Positions 1 to 7,269 of a stretch of DNA of 56,714 bases are shown here, one piece after another (position 1 is the first letter of the stretch; the number at the start of each line of letters is the position of its first letter). Origin of the DNA: Lentisphaeria bacterium (GTDB taxonomy: Bacteria; Verrucomicrobiota; Lentisphaeria; Victivallales; Victivallaceae). Where the stretch lies: NCBI GenBank assembly GCA_017504585.1, contig JAFVQX010000133.1, forward strand, positions 1 through 56,714, read 5' to 3'. The translations under genes were made by a program, and so were the position numbers. Under the pieces are notes generated by a model that saw nothing but the letters and a program-made list of their open reading frames with translations, made no database searches and was not told where the DNA came from.

Positions 1-304
1 ATATCCTCAGGAGCATACTCGGTCAACATCATCGGATATCCGTCACTTGACAACGCAAGGTACTGGTAGGGATTCGATGCATTTGCCATACGGTTATAAC
101 CGTCACCCCCTGGGGATAGAGTTTATCTTTGGGCAGATCGCTGAATACATCATTTTTAAAAAAATCAGCCGCCGACAAACTGCCGGCGGTCAAAAGAAAT
201 GCAAAAGCCAATACAGCGAGGCTTTTTGCCCCGGAAAATGCACTCAAAGTCGCATAAAATGCATTATGTGAAGTGCTTGAGCTTGAAAGTTTGGACAAAC
301 TCAT
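1..304 (-). CDS. Secreted protein, partial, apparent frameshift
   Basis: I do not recognise this gene. It starts with ATG at 304 behind a strong GGAGGGAG ribosome site and has a long signal peptide, with a hydrophobic core (LAVLAFAFLL) and likely cleavage after SLSA near residue 45. The mature part begins ADFFKNDVF. The reading frame then stops at 29, but the sequence beyond about 118 makes coding sense in another frame (DGYNRMANASNPY, then ALSSDGYPMM) and stays open to the window edge. Adding one G to the run of five (plus-strand CCCCC at 106-110) restores one continuous frame through PQGGDGYNR. Either a base was lost in sequencing or assembly, or the gene is broken. The regulator at 571-1635 lies just upstream on the same strand. 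Confidence 0.6.
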
Positions 305-458
305 TTTCTCCCTCCGTTTTTTTATTTATAAAAAATAATAACTTGTTGCACGATAAAATGTTGCAGCTGTTCTGCCGCTTAACATAATGCATATTATGCG
401 GCGTAATCTGTGGAAATATACCTTATTGCAGGCGCAACATTTTTTTCTGACACCATAC

Positions 459-487
459 ATTATACTATATAAATCAGTAAAAATCAA
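459..487 (-). promoter_or_regulatory. Promoter of the left-edge secreted gene
   Basis: On the minus strand there is a -35 TTGATT (482-487), a 17-nt spacer and a perfect -10 TATAAT (459-464). It lies in the 266-nt gap upstream of the secreted gene. A near-palindrome, TGTTG-aaa-CAACA (489-501), sits directly upstream of the -35. Copies of TGTTGCA at 344-350 and 359-365 and of GCAACAT at 434-440 flank the promoter, so it is probably under repressor or activator control. Confidence 0.6.
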
Positions 488-570
488 GTGTTGAAACAAC
501 ATTTTTTTGTGATTTTAACTCCATAAGTATACAAACATATTTGTAATTGTCTTATTTTTATCTATTTAAA

Positions 571-1635
571 TCATGTTTTTCTTATGGAAACAGTGGAGTT
601 TATTGCCACGTTTTTTTGGGGAGTTCCTGACTGGATTATGGCATTTATACTCATTTTGCACAACTCCCGGGCAGCGGCGGCAAAATCGGTTTGGATAACG
701 GTCAAAGGCGGCGTGGTGCGGGCGCTTTCCGGCAGATCGCTTTCGCCGATAACAAAAATATCTTTCCGGAGGCGCATATTCAGGCTTTTTGCCGCATCCA
801 CCGCCTGATATGCCAGCAAATCGCCGTTGGTGATAACTGCCACCGGGCCGAACTTGCGCAGCTTTTTCAGAGAACGGGTCACTTCGCCGGTGATCTCTGC
901 AAAAAAACTTTCGGGCGCAAGCAATTTTACCGCTTCCGGCACCATGCCTTTGCTGAACTGCTCTTCAAAGGCGATACGACAGGTCAAATTTTGCCAGCAG
1001 TATGGGGTCTTTCCCGCCATTATCAGCAACACGGCTTTGACATTGTTTGCCGCAAAACGGGTCGCCAGCTGCCGGTATGCCAGGCGGCTGCTGAAATATA
1101 CTGCGTCGTTTTTCGGCAAGGGCAATCTGCTGCCGTAATACAGGTAACAATGGGGTACTTCCAACGGGTAGGGCAAGCTTGCCGGGTGGGTGAGTGTTAT
1201 CGCGCCGTCCACATTTTGCAGCATCTTGCGGTAATCGAATTTGCATGACTGCAATATCGCGGCGTGGCCGTGGGCCTGCAAGCAGTTGACCGTGTGGTTC
1301 TGAAAGAGCCAACTGCACGGCCCGCTGGCGTAATCAAAGGCGCAATCTTCCCGGAGACCCGACTGCAAAATGGCTATGCGCAGATTTTTGACTTTGCCGC
1401 CGCGGTAACGATGCCATTCCCTGACTATGGAGCATCTGCCCTGACGGGTGGTGATCAAACCGCAATCACTCGCCAGCTTCAGTGCCTGACGGACGACGAT
1501 ATTGCTGCATTGGTATTTTTCTGCCAGCAGATCCATAGAGGGCAGTTGGGTGTGCGCCGGCAGTTCGCCACCGGTTATGCGGCGCGCCAGATCACGGCAG
1601 ATTTGCTGATAGAGTGGTATACTTGGATTATTCAT
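571..1635 (-). CDS. GntR-type regulator with LacI-like ligand domain
   Basis: 354 aa transcription regulator. Residues 1-75 are a GntR winged helix (IPLYQQICRDLARRI, then LPSMDLLAEKYQCS and VVRQALKLASDCGLI). The remaining 280 residues resemble a periplasmic-binding-protein-like sugar sensor of the LacI/GalR type, the hybrid architecture seen in AraR-like regulators. It should bind DNA as a dimer and respond to a small ligand, probably a sugar; the ligand cannot be read from the sequence. The gene is 155 nt downstream of the Stn-like operon and 266 nt upstream of a secreted protein on the same strand, whose promoter carries candidate operators. The decamer TGTTGCAGCT occurs both upstream of this gene (1679-1688) and upstream of that target (359-368), which suggests autoregulation plus local control. 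Confidence 0.85.
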   Translation of the reverse strand: MNNPSIPLYQQICRDLARRITGGELPAHTQLPSMDLLAEKYQCSNIVVRQALKLASDCGLITTRQGRCSIVREWHRYRGGKVKNLRIAILQSGLREDCAFDYASGPCSWLFQNHTVNCLQAHGHAAILQSCKFDYRKMLQNVDGAITLTHPASLPYPLEVPHCYLYYGSRLPLPKNDAVYFSSRLAYRQLATRFAANNVKAVLLIMAGKTPYCWQNLTCRIAFEEQFSKGMVPEAVKLLAPESFFAEITGEVTRSLKKLRKFGPVAVITNGDLLAYQAVDAAKSLNMRLRKDIFVIGESDLPESARTTPPLTVIQTDFAAAARELCKMSINAIIQSGTPQKNVAINSTVSIRKT

Positions 1636-1718
1636 AAATTCAACATCCCCCTTTCAACCGGCGCTCCTTGCTGTATATTGTTGCAGCTCGCTGACCCGGA
1701 CTTGCAGAAATACATCAA

Positions 1719-1752
1719 GCGGCAACAAACCGCCATCAGCGGTTTGTGCCGC
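1719..1752 (-). terminator. Hairpin after the Stn-like operon
   Basis: An inverted repeat of about 14 bp with one bulged base and a 5-nt loop lies about 40 nt past the stop of the last Stn-like gene. In the transcript the arms read GCGGCACAAACCGC and GCGGTTTGTTGCCGC. No clear U-tract follows, so it may be a 3'-end stabiliser or a Rho-related end rather than a classical intrinsic terminator. Confidence 0.45.
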
Positions 1753-1790
1753 GTATGCTGTCGGCAAACAACAGCAGCTGTTTTGCCAAA

Positions 1791-3848
1791 TTATATTTTC
1801 CGGCGGCTCTTGTCTTTCCAATCCAATGCTCCGGTGGGGCATGCGTTGATACATGCTCCGCACTCGGCGCAGCTGGTGGGCAGTCCGGCGTTGAATGCGG
1901 TTCCGATGGTGGTCAGGAAACCACGGTTCTGGGCACTCAACAATGTTTTGCCGATGATCTCTTTGCAAGTCTTTACGCAAATACCGCACTTGATGCATTT
2001 GCCGGTATCCTGCAAGATTTCCGGGTGCCGGGTGTCGATGCGTTTGGCATTTTTTGCTCCGCAGATGGCGGTGGGGCAGGCTCCGCAAAGTTCAGCACTC
2101 TTTTTCAGGCGGCAATCGTGCTTGTCGGTACAGGAGCACTCAATGCAGCGTTTGCCTTCGGCTTGCAGTGTTTCGGCGCTCATGGTGCCGGCCACTTCTT
2201 TGAAGGTGGTTTTGCGTTCTTCCAAACTTATCAGGGGAAGTTGGGCGCGTTCGGAATCGGAAACGCTGTCGCTGATTTTGACCACATCGTCAGTGCTCAT
2301 ACTGCGCCATGCCCCGCGGGATACATTGATCTTGTATTCTTCGGCATAGGGTTTGCCTTCGAACAAAGCTTGCATACCCAAAGCCATGATCCTGCCGCCG
2401 GCGACCGCTTCCACCACGGTTGCGGCTCCGGAAACGCAATCCCCGGCACTGAATACATTATCTTCCACCAGATTACCGGCAGAAACTTCGGCGTAACCGT
2501 ATTTGTTGACCTTGACTCCGGCGGGCATGATCGTACTCTGCCCCACGGCGGCGATCACGGTATCGGCCACGGTATCGAATTCGCTGCCTGCTTGGGGCAC
2601 CGGACGGCGGCGGCCGGAAGCATCCGGTTCGCCCAGAACCATACGCTGGCAGGTCAGAACCAGTTTGCCGTTTTCTTTGCGCAGTTTGACCGGCGCAACC
2701 AGAAATTCAAAGTTTACGCCTTCTTCTTTGGCTTCGTGGATCTCGATTTTTTCTGCGGGCATCTCATTTTCGGTACGGCGGTAGAAACAGCTCACCTCTT
2801 CCGCGCCCAGCCGCACTGCTGTACGCACGCAGTCCATGGCGGTATTACCTCCGCCGATAACGATGGTTTTGCCGGGGTTGGCTGCTTTGCAATCTTTGAG
2901 GATATTATCCCGCAAAAAGTCGATACCGGCGGTGGCAAGTTCTTCGCCTTCGCAGCGGATGCCGGATGATTTCCAGCAGCCCACGGCAATACCCACGGCA
3001 TCAAATTCTTTTTTCAGAGTTTCGATATCCAGATTTTCGCCCAGTTTGGCGTTGAATTCAAATTCCACACCCAGCTTTTTGAAGTGTGCCAATTCCACAT
3101 CCAGCACATCGCGTTTGGGCAGACGGTATTCGGGTATGCCGTAACGGATCATGCCGCCAGCCTCGGGCATCTGGTCAAAAACTTTGACCGCCACACCCAT
3201 TCGGCGGAGGAAGTATGCCGCACTCAACCCGGCGGGACCGGCACCGACGATAGCGACCTTTTTGCCGGTTTCCGGCGGCAGCGTTTCCACATATTCCCGA
3301 TAATACAAATCCGCAGCGTAACGCTTGAAATCGTTGATGGAAACCGCTTTGCCGTAAAGATTTTTGCGGCACTCTTTTTCGCAGAACCGGGGACAGACCC
3401 GACCGATACTCATGGGCAACGGAATGCGTTCTTTGATGATTTTCAACGCTTCCAGCCAGTTGCCTTCTTTACCGGCACGCACATATTCTTCTACGGCGGC
3501 GTGGGCGGGGCAAGCCATGGTGCAAGGTGCTTCGCAGTCGCCGGAGTGTTCGCTCAACAACAGTTCCAGAGCGGTCTTACGCATGGATTTGACTTCTTCG
3601 CCGGAAGCGTCGATTTCCTGACCCGGCGCCGGACGGGCGGCACAGGAGGGCAGGAATTTGCCGGTCTTGCAATCTTTGACCACGCAGACAAAACAGCTGG
3701 TGGTGTGGGATACTTTGCCGTTAAAGCACAAACTGGGTATGGTGATACCTTCCCGGCGCGCCACTTCAAGCACGGTTTCTCCAACCTTGGCTTGAACGGT
3801 CTTGCCGTCAAGGATAAACTCAAAAGTATTTTCAGCAGAATTGCTCAT
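1791..3848 (-). CDS. Stn-like GltD/NfnB-type flavoprotein with ferredoxin domains
   Basis: 685 aa multidomain redox subunit. In order: an N-terminal [2Fe-2S] domain (Cys 41, 52, 55, 69); a GltD-type double [4Fe-4S] region (CEAPCTMACP near 108-117, then CPRFCEKEC near 150); an FAD-binding Rossmann motif (GAGPAGLSAAYFLRR near 200) and an NAD(P) motif (GGGNTAMDC near 330), as in the NADPH-side subunits GltD and NfnB; then a Cys-rich segment and two [4Fe-4S] clusters (CIKCGICVKTC, CAECGACINACP). It is 16 nt downstream of the NuoF-like gene in one operon. This fusion beside HydB/C-like subunits, with no hydrogenase or formate dehydrogenase gene, matches the Sporomusa-type Nfn transhydrogenase: reversible NADPH oxidation coupled to NAD+ and ferredoxin. 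The domain calls are secure; the complex identity is inference. Confidence 0.85.
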   Translation of the reverse strand: MSNSAENTFEFILDGKTVQAKVGETVLEVARREGITIPSLCFNGKVSHTTSCFVCVVKDCKTGKFLPSCAARPAPGQEIDASGEEVKSMRKTALELLLSEHSGDCEAPCTMACPAHAAVEEYVRAGKEGNWLEALKIIKERIPLPMSIGRVCPRFCEKECRKNLYGKAVSINDFKRYAADLYYREYVETLPPETGKKVAIVGAGPAGLSAAYFLRRMGVAVKVFDQMPEAGGMIRYGIPEYRLPKRDVLDVELAHFKKLGVEFEFNAKLGENLDIETLKKEFDAVGIAVGCWKSSGIRCEGEELATAGIDFLRDNILKDCKAANPGKTIVIGGGNTAMDCVRTAVRLGAEEVSCFYRRTENEMPAEKIEIHEAKEEGVNFEFLVAPVKLRKENGKLVLTCQRMVLGEPDASGRRRPVPQAGSEFDTVADTVIAAVGQSTIMPAGVKVNKYGYAEVSAGNLVEDNVFSAGDCVSGAATVVEAVAGGRIMALGMQALFEGKPYAEEYKINVSRGAWRSMSTDDVVKISDSVSDSERAQLPLISLEERKTTFKEVAGTMSAETLQAEGKRCIECSCTDKHDCRLKKSAELCGACPTAICGAKNAKRIDTRHPEILQDTGKCIKCGICVKTCKEIIGKTLLSAQNRGFLTTIGTAFNAGLPTSCAECGACINACPTGALDWKDKSRRKI

Positions 3849-3864
3849 ATTTTTACCTTAACTT

Positions 3865-5580
3865 TCAATCGTTGGGGTGGCGGCTGATCGCCTTTTTGGG
3901 GCAGATTTCTATACAGCTGTTGCAGCGGGTGCATTTTGCCGGATCAATAACAAAATCCTCGCCGATAGCTCCGGTGGGACAGGTCTTGATGCAGAGTTTG
4001 CACTTTACGCACTTGCTCTGATCCAGCTTGACCTTGACCAATGCGTTACATTCCAAAGCTGTGCAGGTGTGTTTTTCCACATGGTCAAGGTATTCGTTTT
4101 TGAAATACCGCAATGTAGCCAGCACCGGGTTGGGGGCAGTTTGACCCAATCCGCAGAGGGAACCTTTGCGTACCTGATTGCCCAGCGTTTCCAGAAAATC
4201 GATATCTTCCAGCGTTCCTTCGCCCTGGGTGATGCGTTCCAATGTTTCAAACATACGGGCTGTACCTACCCGGCAGAAGGTGCATTTGCCGCAGGATTCC
4301 CGACGGGTGAAGTCCAGGAAGTAACGGGCGGTTTCCACCATACAGCGGTTTTTGCCGATAACGATCATACCGCCGGAACCCATAATGGCACCCAGACTGC
4401 GCAAGCTGTCGTAATCTACGGGAGTATCGAAAAGTTCCACGGGTATACAGCCGCCGGAAGGCCCGCCGGTCTGCACGGCTTTAACATGTTCCGGATCAGC
4501 TCCGCCGATCTCAAAAACGATTTCCCGCAAAGTTATCCCCATAGGTACTTCCACCAGGCCGGGGTATTTCAAATCCCCTGCCAGAGCAAAAATCTTGGTG
4601 CCTTTGCTGTTAGCAGTACCGATGGAAGCGTAGGCTTCGGCACCTTCGGCAATGATGCAAGGTACATTGCCGAAAGTTTCCACATTGTTGATCATGGTGG
4701 GCAATTCATGGTAACCGCTGTCGGTGGGGAAGGGCGGGCGGAAGCGGGGAGTGCCACGTTTGCCTTCCAGCGAGGCGATAAGGGCGGTTTCTTCGCCGCA
4801 GACAAAAGCTCCGGCACCCTCTTTGATGATGATTTCCAACTCTCTGCCGTGAACGATATTGAGCTGGTTGGCTTTGATCTGTTCAATAGCGATCTTGAGA
4901 TTTTTGATCGCCATGGGGTATTCGGCTCGGCAGTAGATAAAGAGCTTGGTGGCTCCGGTGGCCGCTGCGGCAATAAGCATACCTTCCAAAACCTGATGGG
5001 GCACGCTTTCCATCAGCGAGCGGTCCATGAATGCCCCGGGGTCGCCTTCGTCGGCGTTGCAGATAATGATTTTTTCCGCCGAATCTTTGGCAGCCAGAAA
5101 TCCCCACTTCATGCCGGTAGGAAAGCCGCCGCCCCCGCGACCGCGCAAGCCGGAGGCTTTGATGGCGTTGACAATGGCTTCGGGGCTCATGGCTTGAGCT
5201 TTGGCAAGTGCTTCGTAGCCGCCCACAGCTTTATATGCTTCGATACTCACGGGATTGATGCGTCCGGCAAGTTTCAGCACTTTGGGCAGAGTTTTCTGCT
5301 TGCGGGCTTCGGGTTCGACAAATCTGCCTTCTTCGCTCAAGGCAAAGATGTTGGCAAGGCATTTTTCATCGGCAGTCAGATTGCCGTAAAATATCGACTG
5401 ACCGTCTTTGGTGATGACTTCAGCAAGGGGTTCGGCGTAACAGCAGCCTACGCAGCCCACTTCGGTAATGGCAAAATCACCAGCCATGGCTTGCATTTTT
5501 TCCAACACCGCTCCGGCACCGGAGGCTATACCGCAGCTGGCAGTACCCAGCCGGATCTCTGCAATATTTTCGTTGATCAT
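3865..5580 (-). CDS. NuoF/HydB-like NADH-binding flavoprotein
   Basis: 571 aa. An N-terminal thioredoxin-like [2Fe-2S] domain (Cys16, and the GCVGCC motif near 42-47) is followed by the NuoF core: an FMN/NADH-binding glycine-rich loop (GRGGGGFPTGMKW near 150), CNADEGDPGAFMDR, and a cluster motif ESCGKCTFCRVG with GSLCGLGQTAPNP. The C-terminus adds two ferredoxin-type [4Fe-4S] motifs (CVKCKLCIKTCP, CTRCNSCIEICP). This is the HydB/StnB architecture of electron-bifurcating complexes: it oxidises or reduces NAD(H) at FMN and passes electrons along the clusters. The ATG overlaps the stop of the NuoE-like gene (ATGA at 5577-5580), so the two are translationally coupled. The family is certain; the partner complex is inferred from the neighbours. 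Confidence 0.92.
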   Translation of the reverse strand: MINENIAEIRLGTASCGIASGAGAVLEKMQAMAGDFAITEVGCVGCCYAEPLAEVITKDGQSIFYGNLTADEKCLANIFALSEEGRFVEPEARKQKTLPKVLKLAGRINPVSIEAYKAVGGYEALAKAQAMSPEAIVNAIKASGLRGRGGGGFPTGMKWGFLAAKDSAEKIIICNADEGDPGAFMDRSLMESVPHQVLEGMLIAAAATGATKLFIYCRAEYPMAIKNLKIAIEQIKANQLNIVHGRELEIIIKEGAGAFVCGEETALIASLEGKRGTPRFRPPFPTDSGYHELPTMINNVETFGNVPCIIAEGAEAYASIGTANSKGTKIFALAGDLKYPGLVEVPMGITLREIVFEIGGADPEHVKAVQTGGPSGGCIPVELFDTPVDYDSLRSLGAIMGSGGMIVIGKNRCMVETARYFLDFTRRESCGKCTFCRVGTARMFETLERITQGEGTLEDIDFLETLGNQVRKGSLCGLGQTAPNPVLATLRYFKNEYLDHVEKHTCTALECNALVKVKLDQSKCVKCKLCIKTCPTGAIGEDFVIDPAKCTRCNSCIEICPKKAISRHPND

Positions 5581-6029
5581 TTGTTCTGATACTCCTTGAG
5601 GATGCGGATGACCTTTTTGCGGTCAAGTTTACCGTAAACTGTGCCGTTGACCGCCATTACCGGTGCCAGACTGCAGCACCCCAGGCAGGATACTTTTTCG
5701 ATAGTAAAATTGCCTTCGGCATCGGTTTCGCCGGGGCGGATCTTCAGAGCATCGCTCAACCACTCCATAATAAGCGGCGAACCTTTGATATGACATGCCG
5801 TTCCGTCGCAGACTGCAACTGTATATTTGCCGGGTTTGACTCTTTTGAACTGGGCGTAAAAACTCAACACCCCTTCGATTTCCACCGGAGCTACCTTAAA
5901 GTAGTCTGCCGCAACTTTGATCGCTTCGTCAGAAACATATCCGGCACTGGTTTGAATAGCTTGCAGTCCGCGGATAAGATTGCCCGGTTCCGGGGCGATC
6001 TTATCCAGACATGCTTTGATTTTTTCCAT
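5577..6029 (-). CDS. NuoE/HydC-like [2Fe-2S] subunit
   Basis: 150 aa thioredoxin-fold [2Fe-2S] protein of the NuoE (24 kDa) family. The four ligands are visible as CDGTAC and SCLGCC, with typical flanking motifs (SFYAQF, GTACHIKGS). It is the first gene of the three-gene electron-transfer operon. An in-frame ATG lies further upstream at 6125, but the chosen ATG has a GAGGAG ribosome site about 10 nt upstream and matches the usual NuoE/HydC length. In Hyd and Stn complexes this small subunit forms a module with the NuoF-like protein. Confidence 0.92.
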   Translation of the reverse strand: MEKIKACLDKIAPEPGNLIRGLQAIQTSAGYVSDEAIKVAADYFKVAPVEIEGVLSFYAQFKRVKPGKYTVAVCDGTACHIKGSPLIMEWLSDALKIRPGETDAEGNFTIEKVSCLGCCSLAPVMAVNGTVYGKLDRKKVIRILKEYQNK

Positions 6030-6075
6030 AGGGTTGGCTCTCCTCAAGTTAAGTGTATGTGTAAATACATAATTT

Positions 6076-6104
6076 AATATAATTCTTTTATGTGTTTTTT
6101 GCAA
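6076..6104 (-). promoter_or_regulatory. Promoter of the Stn-like operon
   Basis: Minus-strand -35 TTGCAA (6099-6104), exactly 17 nt, then -10 TATATT (6076-6081), about 47 nt upstream of the NuoE-like start. The same TTGCAA/TATATT pair recurs before other genes in this window. Confidence 0.65.
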
Positions 6105-6187
6105 GTGTTCAATCTTTGCCGCCATCCTTTTTTATCTGGTTTTTCACGGATTTTCAATCGTAAACTTATTGCTGGAGCAGAAAAAAT

Positions 6188-6216
6188 TTGACAAGCCGGC
6201 AACTGGGGGTTAAATT
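6188..6216 (+). promoter_or_regulatory. Possible promoter of the PstS-like gene
   Basis: A consensus -35 TTGACA (6188-6193) is followed after 17 nt by TAAATT (6211-6216). It lies about 50 nt upstream of the PstS-like ATG. The -10 is weak, so this is tentative. Confidence 0.35.
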
Positions 6217-6268
6217 TATATTATCGGTTGGTGATTTTTTTTTAAATCCGGGAGAAATATGCAAATTT

Positions 6269-7090
6269 ATGGATAAATTATTTTTGATGCTTTTTTTGCT
6301 GCTGACCCTCTGGACAGGCAGGGCAGATGAGGTCTTGTATATAGCCGACCTCTCCGGCGGCAATATGGAGCTGCAGAAGTTTTTCGGCATCGGCCATGTT
6401 GAAAAACTTTTGCAGCTGGCGGGAAATCGTGATGCTGTCATAGAAAATATGCTGCCCGGCGAGTGGAGCAGTAAATCATCCGGCGTTCCGGCTGTTGCCG
6501 AAAGCTTCTGCCCGGTGGATGAAAAAAGCGTAAATGCGGACGTTTTTGCCTTGCTGCCGGTGGTGGTCCTGGTCAGCAAAGATAATCCATTGGAGGATAT
6601 TTCAGTAAGTGATCTGCAGCGTATTTACAGCGGCAAGGTCGGCAACTGGCAGCGGCTGGGCGGCGCAAATGCCAAACTTTATTACGCCGGATGCGCCGGG
6701 GAGCAGGGCGTGTTGCGGGCATTCAAAACGCTGGTCATGAAGCAAAATCTTTTTGCCGCAGAAAAACAAGTGCTGAATGAGATCGCTCCCGGTTTTATCG
6801 ATTGCGGAGGAAAAAACGGTGCTGCCGCGCTGTTGAAAATGCAGAAAGGTGTGATCGTTTTCGGTTCATATGAGCTTGCCTCCGGAAATGCCGGCGATCA
6901 TAAAGTTTTGAAAATCAACGGCGTTTATCCCGATAAAAAAAGCATCTTATCCGGGCGCTATCCGCTGGTTGTAAAATATTTGCTTTTGCACCGGAAAAAC
7001 AGTTCCTGTGCATATAAAAAAGCGATACTTGATTTTTTGATTTCCAGATCTGTTGTCAGCAAAAAATTGCTTTCGCCCGCTGCTCAATGA
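6269..7090 (+). CDS. PstS-like phosphate-binding protein, orphan
   Basis: 273 aa, exported. The start is the ATG at 6269, which opens directly into a signal peptide (MDKLFLMLFLLLTLWTGRA, cleavage near residue 20). The body has the PstS-like PBP signature: LPVVVLVSKDNPL, then ISVSDLQRIYSGKVGNW, the loop that precedes the ligand-binding segment in PstS-type proteins. The family binds phosphate or related oxyanions in the periplasm. No pstC, pstA, pstB or phoU is nearby, so it may be a stand-alone sensor or scavenging protein. A GGGAGA site lies at 6250-6255, and a five-codon mini-ORF (ATG at 6259) overlaps the start codon (ATGGATAA), which might couple translation. Confidence 0.75.
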   Translation: MDKLFLMLFLLLTLWTGRADEVLYIADLSGGNMELQKFFGIGHVEKLLQLAGNRDAVIENMLPGEWSSKSSGVPAVAESFCPVDEKSVNADVFALLPVVVLVSKDNPLEDISVSDLQRIYSGKVGNWQRLGGANAKLYYAGCAGEQGVLRAFKTLVMKQNLFAAEKQVLNEIAPGFIDCGGKNGAAALLKMQKGVIVFGSYELASGNAGDHKVLKINGVYPDKKSILSGRYPLVVKYLLLHRKNSSCAYKKAILDFLISRSVVSKKLLSPAAQ

Positions 7091-7161
7091 TTTTTAACTG
7101 GAGTTTTTTTCAGAAAAAATGTTCAATCCGGTAAAAAACTGCTTTAATTTGGGTTGTTGAC

Positions 7162-7190
7162 TTGTAATAGTTGCCGGGACGCTGTATATT
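7162..7190 (+). promoter_or_regulatory. Promoter of the GT2 gene
   Basis: TTGTAA (7162-7167), a 17-nt spacer, then TATATT (7185-7190). It lies 36 nt before an ATG at 7227 and 79 nt before the TTG at 7270. Confidence 0.5.
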
Positions 7191-7269
7191 AATGGACGAT
7201 TTTATTTATTAAATAACAGAAACCCTATGTTACGCTTTTTTCAAACACCCGAGAAGACGGGATGCTATT

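Noticed and set aside
1746-5589. Long plus-strand open frames (407 and 570 aa) opposite the Stn-like genes
   Set aside because: They are antisense to genes with full iron-sulfur and flavin motifs, have His/Phe/Gly-rich random-looking composition and no domain.
1791-6029. [FeFe] hydrogenase HydABC or formate dehydrogenase operon
   Set aside because: The three genes lack an H-cluster domain or molybdopterin subunit, and none lies nearby, so a transhydrogenase fits better.
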